From Agrobacterium cavarae (lineage in GTDB: Bacteria; Pseudomonadota; Alphaproteobacteria; Rhizobiales; Rhizobiaceae), in NCBI RefSeq assembly GCF_004310285.1, contig NZ_SISF01000027.1:124001-188000 (forward strand): DNA of 64,000 bases. The letters run 5' to 3'. Position 1 is the first letter of the stretch; the number at the start of each line of letters is the position of its first letter. The translations under genes and the position numbers were made by a program. Positions 30,527 through 38,230 of the stretch are shown in pieces. The notes under the pieces are model-generated. The model was given only the letters and a program-made list of their open reading frames with translations. It made no database searches and was not told the origin of the DNA.

Positions 30527-31576
30527 ATGGCTGGACATTCGCCCCATATCGCCGTGCGTGAGGACTGGCTTGCTTTGGAACAGGAGGATGCTCTTTTTCC
30601 TGAGATGCCAATCGTGGATTCGCATCATCATCTGTGGGACCGCCCGGGTTCTCGCTACCTGTTCGAAGACCTTCTTACTGACGCCCGACAGGGCCATCGC
30701 GTCCAGGCGACGGTCTTCGTGCAGAGCAGGTCCATGTACAGCGTCGATGAGCCGGACGAACTACACAGACCTGTGGGTGAGGTGGAGTTTGCAAACGGCG
30801 TTGCAGCGCGCTCCGCCTCCGGGCTGTATGGCTCTTTCAGAGCGTGCGCTGCAATTGTCGGTTCCTGCGATCTGACGGCGGGTGGCCGTATCGAGCCAGT
30901 GCTTGATCGCATGACTTCCGCAGGCGGACGGCGCTTTCGCGGCATCCGTAACCAGACCGCCTGGCATCAGGATCCCGCGATTGCTACCAATCCTGTTCCT
31001 CCGGTCAAAGGGCTGCTTTTAGAGGCCGCGTTCCGCGAAGGTGTGCGCCGACTGGGCGCGCGTGGGCTAACGCTCGATGTCTGGGCCTATCACACGCAAC
31101 TCGCCGAGTTCGAAGATCTCGCGCGCGCTTGCCCGGATACCACGATCATTCTCGACCACCTTGGTGGCCCGCTTGGCGCTGGCCCCTATCGAGGCAGGCG
31201 CGACGAGGTGCTGGCCATGTGGCAGAGATCCATGGCGAGGATCGCTCATCTGCCGAATGTCTCCGTCAAGCTTGGTGGTCTGGCAATGGGGGCAGGCGGG
31301 TTCGATTTTCATCTGGCCCATCAGCCGCCATCGTCTGAAGAGCTCGCAGCGGCGTGGAAGCCGTACACCTCGTTCGCGATCGAACGCTTCGGCACGAAAC
31401 GCTGCATGTTCGAGAGCAATTTCCCCGTCGATAAGGGCATGGTGTCCTACCGAGCGTTATGGAACGCCTTTAAACGGCTGACCCAAGGCGCCAGCGCTGC
31501 GGAAAAGCAGGACCTTTTCTTCTCGACAGCAGCGCGGATCTACAAGCTCGGCATTGAGCCGGAAGGAGAATTCTGA
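30527..31576 (+). CDS. amidohydrolase family 2 (COG3618) lactonase-type hydrolase
   Basis: 349-residue metal-dependent hydrolase with a TIM-barrel amidohydrolase fold. It shows the N-terminal metal motif PIVDSHHHLWD, the mid-barrel TIILDHLGGP, and near the C-terminus CMFESNFPVDK, the COG3618 equivalent of the conserved Asp site. Relatives hydrolyse 2-pyrone-4,6-dicarboxylate (LigI), L-fucono- and L-rhamnono-lactones. The ATG at 30527 follows CGAGGAGGAT; the in-frame ATG at 30494 is less well placed. It starts a + strand operon and overlaps the next gene by one base. Likely opens a lactone made from the imported compound. Confidence 0.8.
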   Translation: MAGHSPHIAVREDWLALEQEDALFPEMPIVDSHHHLWDRPGSRYLFEDLLTDARQGHRVQATVFVQSRSMYSVDEPDELHRPVGEVEFANGVAARSASGLYGSFRACAAIVGSCDLTAGGRIEPVLDRMTSAGGRRFRGIRNQTAWHQDPAIATNPVPPVKGLLLEAAFREGVRRLGARGLTLDVWAYHTQLAEFEDLARACPDTTIILDHLGGPLGAGPYRGRRDEVLAMWQRSMARIAHLPNVSVKLGGLAMGAGGFDFHLAHQPPSSEELAAAWKPYTSFAIERFGTKRCMFESNFPVDKGMVSYRALWNAFKRLTQGASAAEKQDLFFSTAARIYKLGIEPEGEF

Positions 31577-32493
31577 TGTTTTTCGCACCGCCGCCGACGA
31601 TAGAGACGGAAATCTTTTCCCGCATGCCGGACCGCTTCCGGAACCCCCGTAAAACCCGCTGGGCGGACGTGAACCGCTCCGGTATGGCGATCGATTCGTT
31701 CCTCGAAGGCCCTTGTTTCGACGGTCACGGCAACCTCTATGTTACCGACATTCCATTTGGGCGTATATTCCGAATTACACCCGGCGGAGAGTGGGAGCTT
31801 GTCAGCGAATATGACGGCTGGCCGAATGGAATGAAGTTCCACAGCGAAGGCAAAATCTACATCACCGATTACAAACGCGGGATCCTGCAGCTTAACGTGG
31901 CTACCGGGGCGGTTTCACCGGTGATCGAAGAATACTTCTCCGAAGGCTTCAAGGGGGTCAACGACCTCGTCTTTGCGGCCAATGGTGATCTCTATTTCAC
32001 CGACCAGGGGCAAAGCGGACTTCATTCGCCGACCGGCCGGGTGTTTCGTTTGTCTGTGGCAGGAAAACTAGAATGTGTCATGTCCGACATCCCTAGCCCC
32101 AACGGAATCGTCATTGCCAAGGACATGAGTTATCTTCTTGTTGCAGTGACACGTGCGCAACAAATCTGGCGGGCGCCGCTCCACGAGGGGACCGCAACGA
32201 AGGTGGGGGTCTTCCTCCAGTTGCACGGAGGCTTGGGCGGGCCTGATGGTCTGGCGCTGTCCGAGGATGGCGAACTATTCGTTGCCCATACGGGCTTTGG
32301 CTCGATATGGCATGTGTCGCGCGTGGCGGAACCTCTGCACCGCATCCGGTCCTGTGCTGGCATTTCGACAACGAACATTGCCTTCGATCCGAGGGACCGG
32401 CACGTCATCTACATCACAGAATCTCAGACGGGGAGTATCTTGCGTGCGCGGCTGCCTGTCCAAGGTGAGGAATTGTGCATGGCCAGGGGGTAG
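31576..32493 (+). CDS. SMP-30/gluconolactonase/LRE family hydrolase
   Basis: 305-residue six-bladed beta-propeller lactonase. Landmarks: DSFLEGPCFDGHGNLYVTDI, WPNGMKFHSEGKIYITDYKRG, FKGVNDLVFAANGDLYFTDQGQ and DIPSPNGIVIAKDMSYLLVA, each in part; the E/N/D residues of these blades normally bind the catalytic calcium or zinc. TGATG overlap with the upstream amidohydrolase indicates translational coupling. Two different lactonases in a row suggest two successive lactone openings or alternative ring sizes. Confidence 0.85.
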   Translation: MFFAPPPTIETEIFSRMPDRFRNPRKTRWADVNRSGMAIDSFLEGPCFDGHGNLYVTDIPFGRIFRITPGGEWELVSEYDGWPNGMKFHSEGKIYITDYKRGILQLNVATGAVSPVIEEYFSEGFKGVNDLVFAANGDLYFTDQGQSGLHSPTGRVFRLSVAGKLECVMSDIPSPNGIVIAKDMSYLLVAVTRAQQIWRAPLHEGTATKVGVFLQLHGGLGGPDGLALSEDGELFVAHTGFGSIWHVSRVAEPLHRIRSCAGISTTNIAFDPRDRHVIYITESQTGSILRARLPVQGEELCMARG

Positions 32494-32502
32494 GCTAACG
32501 AT

Positions 32503-33243
32503 ATGCTGAACGAAGCTATGAAGAAGATGGTGAACATGGACGACGAGTACGAGCAAGGTTTACCTCGGGTCAAAGGCGTGGCCTCCGCTGATCGGCTTCT
32601 CACCGTGCTGTCCGCGTTTCGTAGGGGCGACGATGCTCTGGAACTGACACAACTCGCGGAACGGACAGGCCTCGTCAAAAGCACGATCATGCGCCTGTGT
32701 GTTTCGCTTCAAAGTTTCGGTTTCATTGAGCGGATGCGGGACGGCCGGTATCGTCTGGGCACGGAAATTGCCAGACTTGGCTCCGTATACCTTCAATCAT
32801 ATGCGCTTGAATCCGAAGTGATGCCGGTTCTGGAGCGGCTTGTCGCGATCTCGGGAGAGACCGCTTCATTCTATATCCGGCGCGGCGATCAGCGTCTTTG
32901 CCTGTTCCGCCACGACTCGCCTTCGCCGCTGCGCATGCATGTTCGACCCGGAGATCTCAGACCCATGGATGCGTCTTCGATTGCCCAGGTTCTGCGCATG
33001 TTTGAGGCGGGCGATACAGACAGCTCTAAAGATATCGATCTACCCATCTATTCCAACGGGGTGACGGATCCACACGTTGCTTCGATGGCCGCTCCCGTGT
33101 TCGGAGCCGGTCAGCGCCTCTTGGGCGCGCTCGCCATCACCGGTCCCGCATCGCGGCTGACCGCTGATAAGGCTGCGCAGGTTGCTCAGCAGTTGCGCAA
33201 CTTCGCTGAGGGCCTGACGAACTCCCTGGGCGGTGAATTTTAA
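32503..33243 (+). CDS. IclR-family transcriptional regulator
   Basis: 246-residue regulator. N-terminal winged helix: ADRLLTVLSAFRRGDDALELTQLAERTGLVKSTIMRLCVSLQSFGFIER, given here in outline; wing RYRLGTEIARLG; C-terminal GAF-like effector domain with VASMAAPVFGAGQRLLGALAITGP. It sits between the lactonase genes and the ABC transporter, directly before two palindromic operators at 33247-33285, and probably regulates both the downstream operon and the divergent promoter at 30.4 kb in response to a pathway intermediate. Confidence 0.9.
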   Translation: MLNEAMKKMVNMDDEYEQGLPRVKGVASADRLLTVLSAFRRGDDALELTQLAERTGLVKSTIMRLCVSLQSFGFIERMRDGRYRLGTEIARLGSVYLQSYALESEVMPVLERLVAISGETASFYIRRGDQRLCLFRHDSPSPLRMHVRPGDLRPMDASSIAQVLRMFEAGDTDSSKDIDLPIYSNGVTDPHVASMAAPVFGAGQRLLGALAITGPASRLTADKAAQVAQQLRNFAEGLTNSLGGEF

Positions 33244-33246
33244 AAA

Positions 33247-33261
33247 TGCAACGCCGTTGCA
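33247..33261. promoter_or_regulatory. IclR-type operator, site A
   Basis: Perfect inverted repeat TGCAACG-C-CGTTGCA, three bases after the iclR-type stop. Centre-to-centre distance to site B is 24 bp. Confidence 0.7.
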
Positions 33262-33270
33262 TTTATTATT

Positions 33271-33285
33271 TGCAACGCCGTTTCA
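33271..33285. promoter_or_regulatory. IclR-type operator, site B
   Basis: TGCAACG-C-CGTTTCA, one mismatch from the perfect palindrome of site A and, with flanks, the exact reverse complement of the site at 30421-30439. Two sites in tandem fit IclR-family binding as pairs of dimers. Confidence 0.7.
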
Positions 33286-33390
33286 AAATGCTAAAAAGGT
33301 GCTGCTCATCGGGAGGATGGGTGCGCGCTCATGATTGTCGTGAACCCTCCGAGAGCTCATTTTCGCCAGGCGAAACTCGTGGAGGAGTTT

Positions 33391-34404
33391 ATGACCAATT
33401 TCACAAGACGTCAGTCTCTGGCCTTTGCCGGGATTGGTCTTCTCGCAGCGTCCGGAGCGCCTCTGGTGGCCCGGTCGCAAGAGAAGAAGACGATCAAGGT
33501 TGCCACACAGTACGGTACGAGCCATCTGGCGACCACCGTCGCGGAAAAGCTTTCGCTCTTCCAAAAACATGCCGAGAGCAATGGTCTTGCCGGAACTGAA
33601 TTTCAGATACAGCGTGTCAGTGGTTCGTCCGTCATTAATGACGGCATCTTCAGCGGCAGCCTTGATATTGGAGCCTATGGCTCGACTGCCCTGATTGCCG
33701 CCTGGGCCAAGACCAGGGGCTCCTATGACCTCAAGGGGATCGCGGCATGCAATGAAGCGGTTTTGACCTTGTATACCAACGATCCCTCGATCAAGTCGAT
33801 CAAGGACATCAAGCCCACGGACCGTATCGCGGTCACTGGCACGACGTCGCCGCAGGCCATCATGTTGCAAATGGCGGCGGAGAAAGAATTCGGCAAAGGA
33901 GAGGCCAAACGCTTTGATAAGCAGATGGTCCAGTTGCCGCACCCGGACGCAACAACCGCACTGATATCCGGGAACGGAGTGACCCTCTACTTCGCCTCGC
34001 CGCCGTTCATCAGCACGCTTGAGGCATCGAAGAAGTGCTTCAAAGTCACCGATGGTCGCGACATTATCGGAGGGCCTTACTCCGGCGCGCTCTATGCTTC
34101 GACCCAAAAATTCGCTGAGGCCAACCCGAAAGTGCTGGCAGCATTCGTTGGTGCACTGAAGGAAGCGATGGACCTGATCCAGAAAGATCCCGGTAAAGCT
34201 GGCGAAATCTATAGGGCTGCCGAAAAGACGAGCCTTTCAGCAGTGCAGGTCGAAGACGCCATTCGTGGTCAGGTTTTCACCATCGAACCGCGAGGGATGC
34301 AAACTTTTGCGAACTTCCTGGCAGGGACCGGCGCTATCAAGCAGGCGCCTGCGAGCTGGCGCGACATGTTCTTCGAGCCTGTCAGTCAGGGGGATGGAAG
34401 CTGA
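33391..34404 (+). CDS. ABC transporter substrate-binding protein (NMT1/TauA type)
   Basis: 337-residue SBP. The ATG at 33391 follows GGAGGAG. The signal sequence NFTRRQSLAFAGIGLLAASG contains a twin-arginine-like TRRQSLAF, suggesting possible Tat export. Ligand-domain landmarks: KVATQYGTSHLATTVAEK, SGSSVINDGIFSGSLDIGAYG, VQLPHPDATTAL, WRDMFFEPVSQ. First gene of an SBP-ATPase-permease set in the sulfonate/nitrate/taurine class, under the two IclR-type sites. Overlaps the ATPase gene by one base (TGATG). Confidence 0.88.
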   Translation: MTNFTRRQSLAFAGIGLLAASGAPLVARSQEKKTIKVATQYGTSHLATTVAEKLSLFQKHAESNGLAGTEFQIQRVSGSSVINDGIFSGSLDIGAYGSTALIAAWAKTRGSYDLKGIAACNEAVLTLYTNDPSIKSIKDIKPTDRIAVTGTTSPQAIMLQMAAEKEFGKGEAKRFDKQMVQLPHPDATTALISGNGVTLYFASPPFISTLEASKKCFKVTDGRDIIGGPYSGALYASTQKFAEANPKVLAAFVGALKEAMDLIQKDPGKAGEIYRAAEKTSLSAVQVEDAIRGQVFTIEPRGMQTFANFLAGTGAIKQAPASWRDMFFEPVSQGDGS

Positions 34405-35225
34405 TGGACATGAACAACCAGTTTGCAAATCGCACGCCCGGCATCGACACAATCTCCCCGTTGCTCTCGGTCAACGGCGTTACGCTCCAGTACAAGACCG
34501 GTGCAGCCATTCTTACGGCGACCTACAAAGTCAGCTTCAACGTCCAAAAGGACGACCGCTTCATTCTGCTCGGCCCATCTGGTTGCGGAAAGTCGACGCT
34601 GTTGAAAAGCGTTGCCGGATTCCTGGCGCCGGTCGAAGGCGACATCAAGCTTGCAGGCAAGCCGGTTAAAGGACCGGGACCCGATCGCATGATGGTGTTT
34701 CAGGAATTCGATCAGCTGATGCCGTGGATGACGGTGATCGACAACGTCATGTTCCCGATACGCCGTTCAGGACGCTTCCCGAAAAGCGAGGTTCGAGACC
34801 GGGCGAGGCGGGTGATTGACAAGGTAGGGCTTTCGAAATTCGAAAATTCCTATCCACACATGCTATCCGGCGGCATGAAGCAGCGCGTGGCGATTGCACG
34901 CGCCCTCGCGATGGAGCCGGCGATGCTTCTGATGGACGAGCCTTTCGCAGCGCTCGATGCTCTGACGCGCCGGCGTATGCAGGAGGAGCTTCTGGAGCTT
35001 TGGGACGACGTACGTTTCACACTGCTTTTCGTGACGCACTCGATCGAAGAGGCAATCATCGTCGGCTCGCGCATTCTTGTGCTCTCTCCGCATCCCGGCC
35101 AGGTTCGCGCTGAACTGGACGCGACCGCCTACGGGCATCAGCATCAGGGCGATGCGGATTTCATGGCCTTCAATCGAAAGATCAACCAGATGCTTTTCGG
35201 CGATCAGGAGGTTGCTCATGACTAA
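34404..35225 (+). CDS. ABC transporter ATP-binding protein, sulfonate/nitrate/taurine type
   Basis: 273-residue ATPase. Walker A GPSGCGKST (about 58-66), Q-loop in VFQEFDQLMPW, signature LSGGMKQR, Walker B MLLMDEPFAALD, switch His in FVTHSIEEA. The start overlaps the SBP stop and its stop overlaps the permease start by 8 bp, so the three are translationally coupled. It would energise uptake of the compound degraded by the surrounding lactonases and dehydrogenase. Confidence 0.9.
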   Translation: MDMNNQFANRTPGIDTISPLLSVNGVTLQYKTGAAILTATYKVSFNVQKDDRFILLGPSGCGKSTLLKSVAGFLAPVEGDIKLAGKPVKGPGPDRMMVFQEFDQLMPWMTVIDNVMFPIRRSGRFPKSEVRDRARRVIDKVGLSKFENSYPHMLSGGMKQRVAIARALAMEPAMLLMDEPFAALDALTRRRMQEELLELWDDVRFTLLFVTHSIEEAIIVGSRILVLSPHPGQVRAELDATAYGHQHQGDADFMAFNRKINQMLFGDQEVAHD

Positions 35226-36108
35226 GGTTCTGACCGCGCCGGCGAGCCTGCCGGCAAGACCAGATCTGGAATACCAGACCCTCGATATCTCGCAGATCGG
35301 CAGCATCAAGCAGGATGTCGGCTTTTGGGAAGGCCTCTTTAACATCACCGGATTTCGTCGTGCGCTGGTGCTGATCGGGCTTTGCCTTATCTGGGAAGCT
35401 TACGCTCGTTACCTTGGCAATCCGCTGATGTTTCCGTCTTTCAGCGATACAATCACGACACTCTGGGCCGACATCGTTTCCGGACGGCTACCGTCCGCGG
35501 CAATAACCTCCCTCCAGGTTCTTCTGACCGGTTACGCGACCGCCATCGCTCTTGCCGCGGTGATGACAACGCTTGCGATTTCCACCCGTTTCGGGACCGA
35601 TCTGCTGGCAACGCTGACGGCAATGTTTAACCCGCTGCCAGCCATCGCCGTTCTTCCGCTCGCGCTTCTGTGGTTTGGCCTAGGTACCAGTAGCATTGTC
35701 TTCGTGATCGTCCACTCCGTGCTTTGGGCCGTATCGCTCAACACGTTCACGGGCTTTCTTTCCGTCAGCCAGACCCAGAAAATGGCTGGCCGCAACTACG
35801 GTCTTGGTGGCCTGCGAATGGTGTTTTTCATCCTCATTCCGGCAGCCTTCCCGTCGATCCTGTCGGGTTTGAAGATTGGCTGGGCTTTCGCTTGGCGCAC
35901 GCTGATCGCCGCCGAACTTGTCTTCGGTGTTTCAGGAAATGCCGCTGGCCTCGGCTGGTACATTTTCGAGGCGCGGAACGCACTCGAAACCTCCGGCGTG
36001 TTTGCCGGCCTGCTGACCGTCATCGTCATCGGCCTCGTGGTTGAAGGACTTGTCTTCCGTACGATCGAGCTTTTGACGGTTCGCAAATGGGGCACCCAAA
36101 ACGGCTAA
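35218..36108 (+). CDS. ABC transporter permease, SsuC/TauC type
   Basis: 296-residue inner-membrane permease with about six helices after a soluble N-terminal segment of about 45 residues. The BPD_transp_1 EAA-like loop is near GLGGLRMVFFILIPAAFPSILSGLKIGWAFAWRTLIAAEL, read in part. The true start is the ATG at 35218 (MTKVLTAPA), overlapping the ATPase end; the longer frame from 35077 lies inside the ATPase gene and is rejected. Confidence 0.9.
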   Translation: MTKVLTAPASLPARPDLEYQTLDISQIGSIKQDVGFWEGLFNITGFRRALVLIGLCLIWEAYARYLGNPLMFPSFSDTITTLWADIVSGRLPSAAITSLQVLLTGYATAIALAAVMTTLAISTRFGTDLLATLTAMFNPLPAIAVLPLALLWFGLGTSSIVFVIVHSVLWAVSLNTFTGFLSVSQTQKMAGRNYGLGGLRMVFFILIPAAFPSILSGLKIGWAFAWRTLIAAELVFGVSGNAAGLGWYIFEARNALETSGVFAGLLTVIVIGLVVEGLVFRTIELLTVRKWGTQNG

Positions 36109-36251
36109 CGACAACACAGCAGAGGCTAGCCGGTGCAAAAACAGATTGGTGCCGGCTGCCAGTCTCAGAGAGATCGCGATGCCCTTTAGCCTCGGCCGAA
36201 GACGGGTGCTCTTTCCCAATCACTACCGATTTGTAAAAGCGAGGCGCACAC

Positions 36252-37253
36252 ATGAATGCGACTGAAATGACGTCCACGCAGGTTAGAGGCCGAGTCATGG
36301 TCACGGGAGCCCAACTGGTCTCCGAAGCCATGCAGCTCTTGGCAGACCATCGGCTTGAGCCGATTTTTGCACCCGCCTATTCGACGCCAGATGATCTTGC
36401 CGCGATGGCGCGGGATCATGAGGTCGATGCCATACTTGTGCGACAAGGGTCGATCGACCGATCGGTGATCGCGGCATCGCCGCGACTGAAGGTCATCGCC
36501 AAACATGGCAGTGGCGTCGACAACATCGACCTTGCTGCAGCGACCGAAGTGGGCGTCCCGGTTCTCAGGGCGCTGGCCGCCAATGCGCAGTCGGTAGCGG
36601 AACTTGCGATCAGCCTGACGGTAAGTCTGATGAAGGATGTTCTTTCGCTGGATAGCCAGGTGAAGGCCGGCGGTTGGCCGAAAACGAAATATGTGGGACG
36701 CGACCTTGCCGGTGCTGTATTCGGCGTTGTCGGTTTCGGGGAGATCGGCCAGCGCGCCGCTGCGCTTGCGCGTGGCCTTGGGATGAAGGTTATCGCCTAT
36801 GACCCCTTTGCGGCGGACACGTTAGAGATCGCGGTCAGTCGAGACCTCAGCGAGATATTGAGAGCTGCTGATGTTGTCAGCCTGCACTGCCCGCTGATGC
36901 CGCAGACACACCATCTCATTAACGCCGAGCGCCTGTCACTGATGAAACAGGATGCCTTTCTGATCAACACCGCCCGTGGGGCGGTGGTGGATCAAGCCGC
37001 GCTTGTTAAAGCGTTGCAGACGAAATCGATCGCGGGGGCAGCCCTCGACAGTTTTGAGGAGGAGCCACCTCCCAGCGACAGCGTGCTTTGGACTTTACCC
37101 AATCTCATCGCTACGCCGCATGTCGGCGGCGCGAGCCGCTCGGCCCTGCGCAACATGGCGGTACAGAGTGCCACCCACATCATCGGCGTGCTCGAGGGCA
37201 GGGGCTATGACAGCCAGGCTCTTGCCAACAAAAACCTCGCATCTGCCGCCTGA
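36252..37253 (+). CDS. D-isomer-specific 2-hydroxyacid dehydrogenase (SerA-like)
   Basis: 333-residue NAD-dependent dehydrogenase. Substrate-domain site: VIAKHGSGVDNIDL and RALAANAQSVAELA; Rossmann motif GAVFGVVGFGEIGQRAA; catalytic Arg in LINTARGAVVD, Glu in SFEEEPPP and His in IATPHVGG. It interconverts a D-2-hydroxy acid and a 2-oxo acid. It lacks the regulatory C-terminal domains of biosynthetic SerA. It follows the permease after 143 bp and likely oxidises the hydroxy acid released by the lactonases. Confidence 0.87.
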   Translation: MNATEMTSTQVRGRVMVTGAQLVSEAMQLLADHRLEPIFAPAYSTPDDLAAMARDHEVDAILVRQGSIDRSVIAASPRLKVIAKHGSGVDNIDLAAATEVGVPVLRALAANAQSVAELAISLTVSLMKDVLSLDSQVKAGGWPKTKYVGRDLAGAVFGVVGFGEIGQRAAALARGLGMKVIAYDPFAADTLEIAVSRDLSEILRAADVVSLHCPLMPQTHHLINAERLSLMKQDAFLINTARGAVVDQAALVKALQTKSIAGAALDSFEEEPPPSDSVLWTLPNLIATPHVGGASRSALRNMAVQSATHIIGVLEGRGYDSQALANKNLASAA

Positions 37254-37279
37254 AATCACCGATATTAAGGAGAAATAGA

Positions 37280-37951
37280 ATGATTGGATTCCGCGTTTGT
37301 AAGCGTGAACGCAAGGTCGAGGCGAAGTGGGTAGACGCCTTTCGTGCTTTGCCCGTTGCCAATATTAGCGATGTCATGAGCCGCATGACGGCAGGCGGTG
37401 CGGCTCTTCGTCCCTACTATACCGGCGGCATGATGGTAGGTCCAGCAGTTACGGTGAAGGCTCGCCCTGGCGACAATCTCATGGTCCACAAGGCGCTTGA
37501 TATGGCGGAACCCGGCGACATCGTCGTTGTCGATGCTGGGGGTGATCTTACTAACGCGATAATTGGGGAACTGATGGTGGCACACGCGGTTCAGCGCGGC
37601 CTTGGCGGAATCGTTATCAACGGCGCAATCCGTGACAGCGCCGAGCTTTCCGCCGGTACTTTCCCGGTCTTTGCTCTAGGGGTCACTCATCGCGGCCCTT
37701 ACAAGGATGGGCCAGGCGAAGTGAATGTTCCGATCTCGATTGGCGGGATGGTGATCAACCCCGGTGATCTCGTATGTGGCGATCCGGACGGCTGCCTGAG
37801 TGTGTCTATCGACGATGTGGAGACTGTTTTCGACGCGGCGACGAAAAAGCATACAGCTGAGACAAAGCAGATGGAAGCAATCCGCGCAGGCAAGAACGAT
37901 CGAGCCTGGGTCAATGCGACGCTGACGAAACTCGGTTGCATCGATATCTGA
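37280..37951 (+). CDS. RraA-family protein (4-hydroxy-4-methyl-2-oxoglutarate aldolase-like)
   Basis: 223-residue protein of the RraA-like fold. Metal and substrate residues are seen in ALPVANISDVMSRM, GPAVTVKARPGDNLMVHKAL, GDIVVVDAGGDLTNAIIGELM and GGIVINGAIRDSAEL (Arg-Asp pair used by HMG/CHA aldolases). This points to the catalytic aldolase/decarboxylase branch (LigK/GalC type) rather than the RNase E regulator. It lies 26 bp after the dehydrogenase and ends before a strong hairpin. It probably cleaves or decarboxylates the 2-oxo acid in the final step. Confidence 0.8.
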   Translation: MIGFRVCKRERKVEAKWVDAFRALPVANISDVMSRMTAGGAALRPYYTGGMMVGPAVTVKARPGDNLMVHKALDMAEPGDIVVVDAGGDLTNAIIGELMVAHAVQRGLGGIVINGAIRDSAELSAGTFPVFALGVTHRGPYKDGPGEVNVPISIGGMVINPGDLVCGDPDGCLSVSIDDVETVFDAATKKHTAETKQMEAIRAGKNDRAWVNATLTKLGCIDI

Positions 37952-37954
37952 AGC

Positions 37955-37987
37955 GACTAGCCGCCGTGAATTTCACGGCGGCTAGTC
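37955..37987 (+). terminator. strong hairpin at operon end
   Basis: Near-complete palindrome with arms GACTAGCCGCCGTG and CACGGCGGCTAGTC (14 bp) around an AATTT loop, starting 4 nt after the RraA-family stop. The downstream tail is TGGGACG, not a U-run, so it may work with Rho or as a 3' stabiliser. It separates the IclR-type block from the convergent kinase gene. Confidence 0.65.
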
Positions 37988-38230
37988 TGGGACGTCTCAG
38001 CTTCTATAGAAACACACAACCATCAGTTCGATCCTTTAGAGCAGGGTGTGTCTGGCTACACATCGAAGACATTTAAGTTGTTCAAAGCATCGATTTTCAG
38101 CATCCGCGACTTTTTAGCGCTTGTCGGGCCGGTGCTCGACAATGCGTTGTCCACGTCCGGACCTGAAGGATAAAAGTTCTCGACGAGATCGGTACTCTTT
38201 CCAGTTGCTCCACTTTTCGACAGTCCTGTT

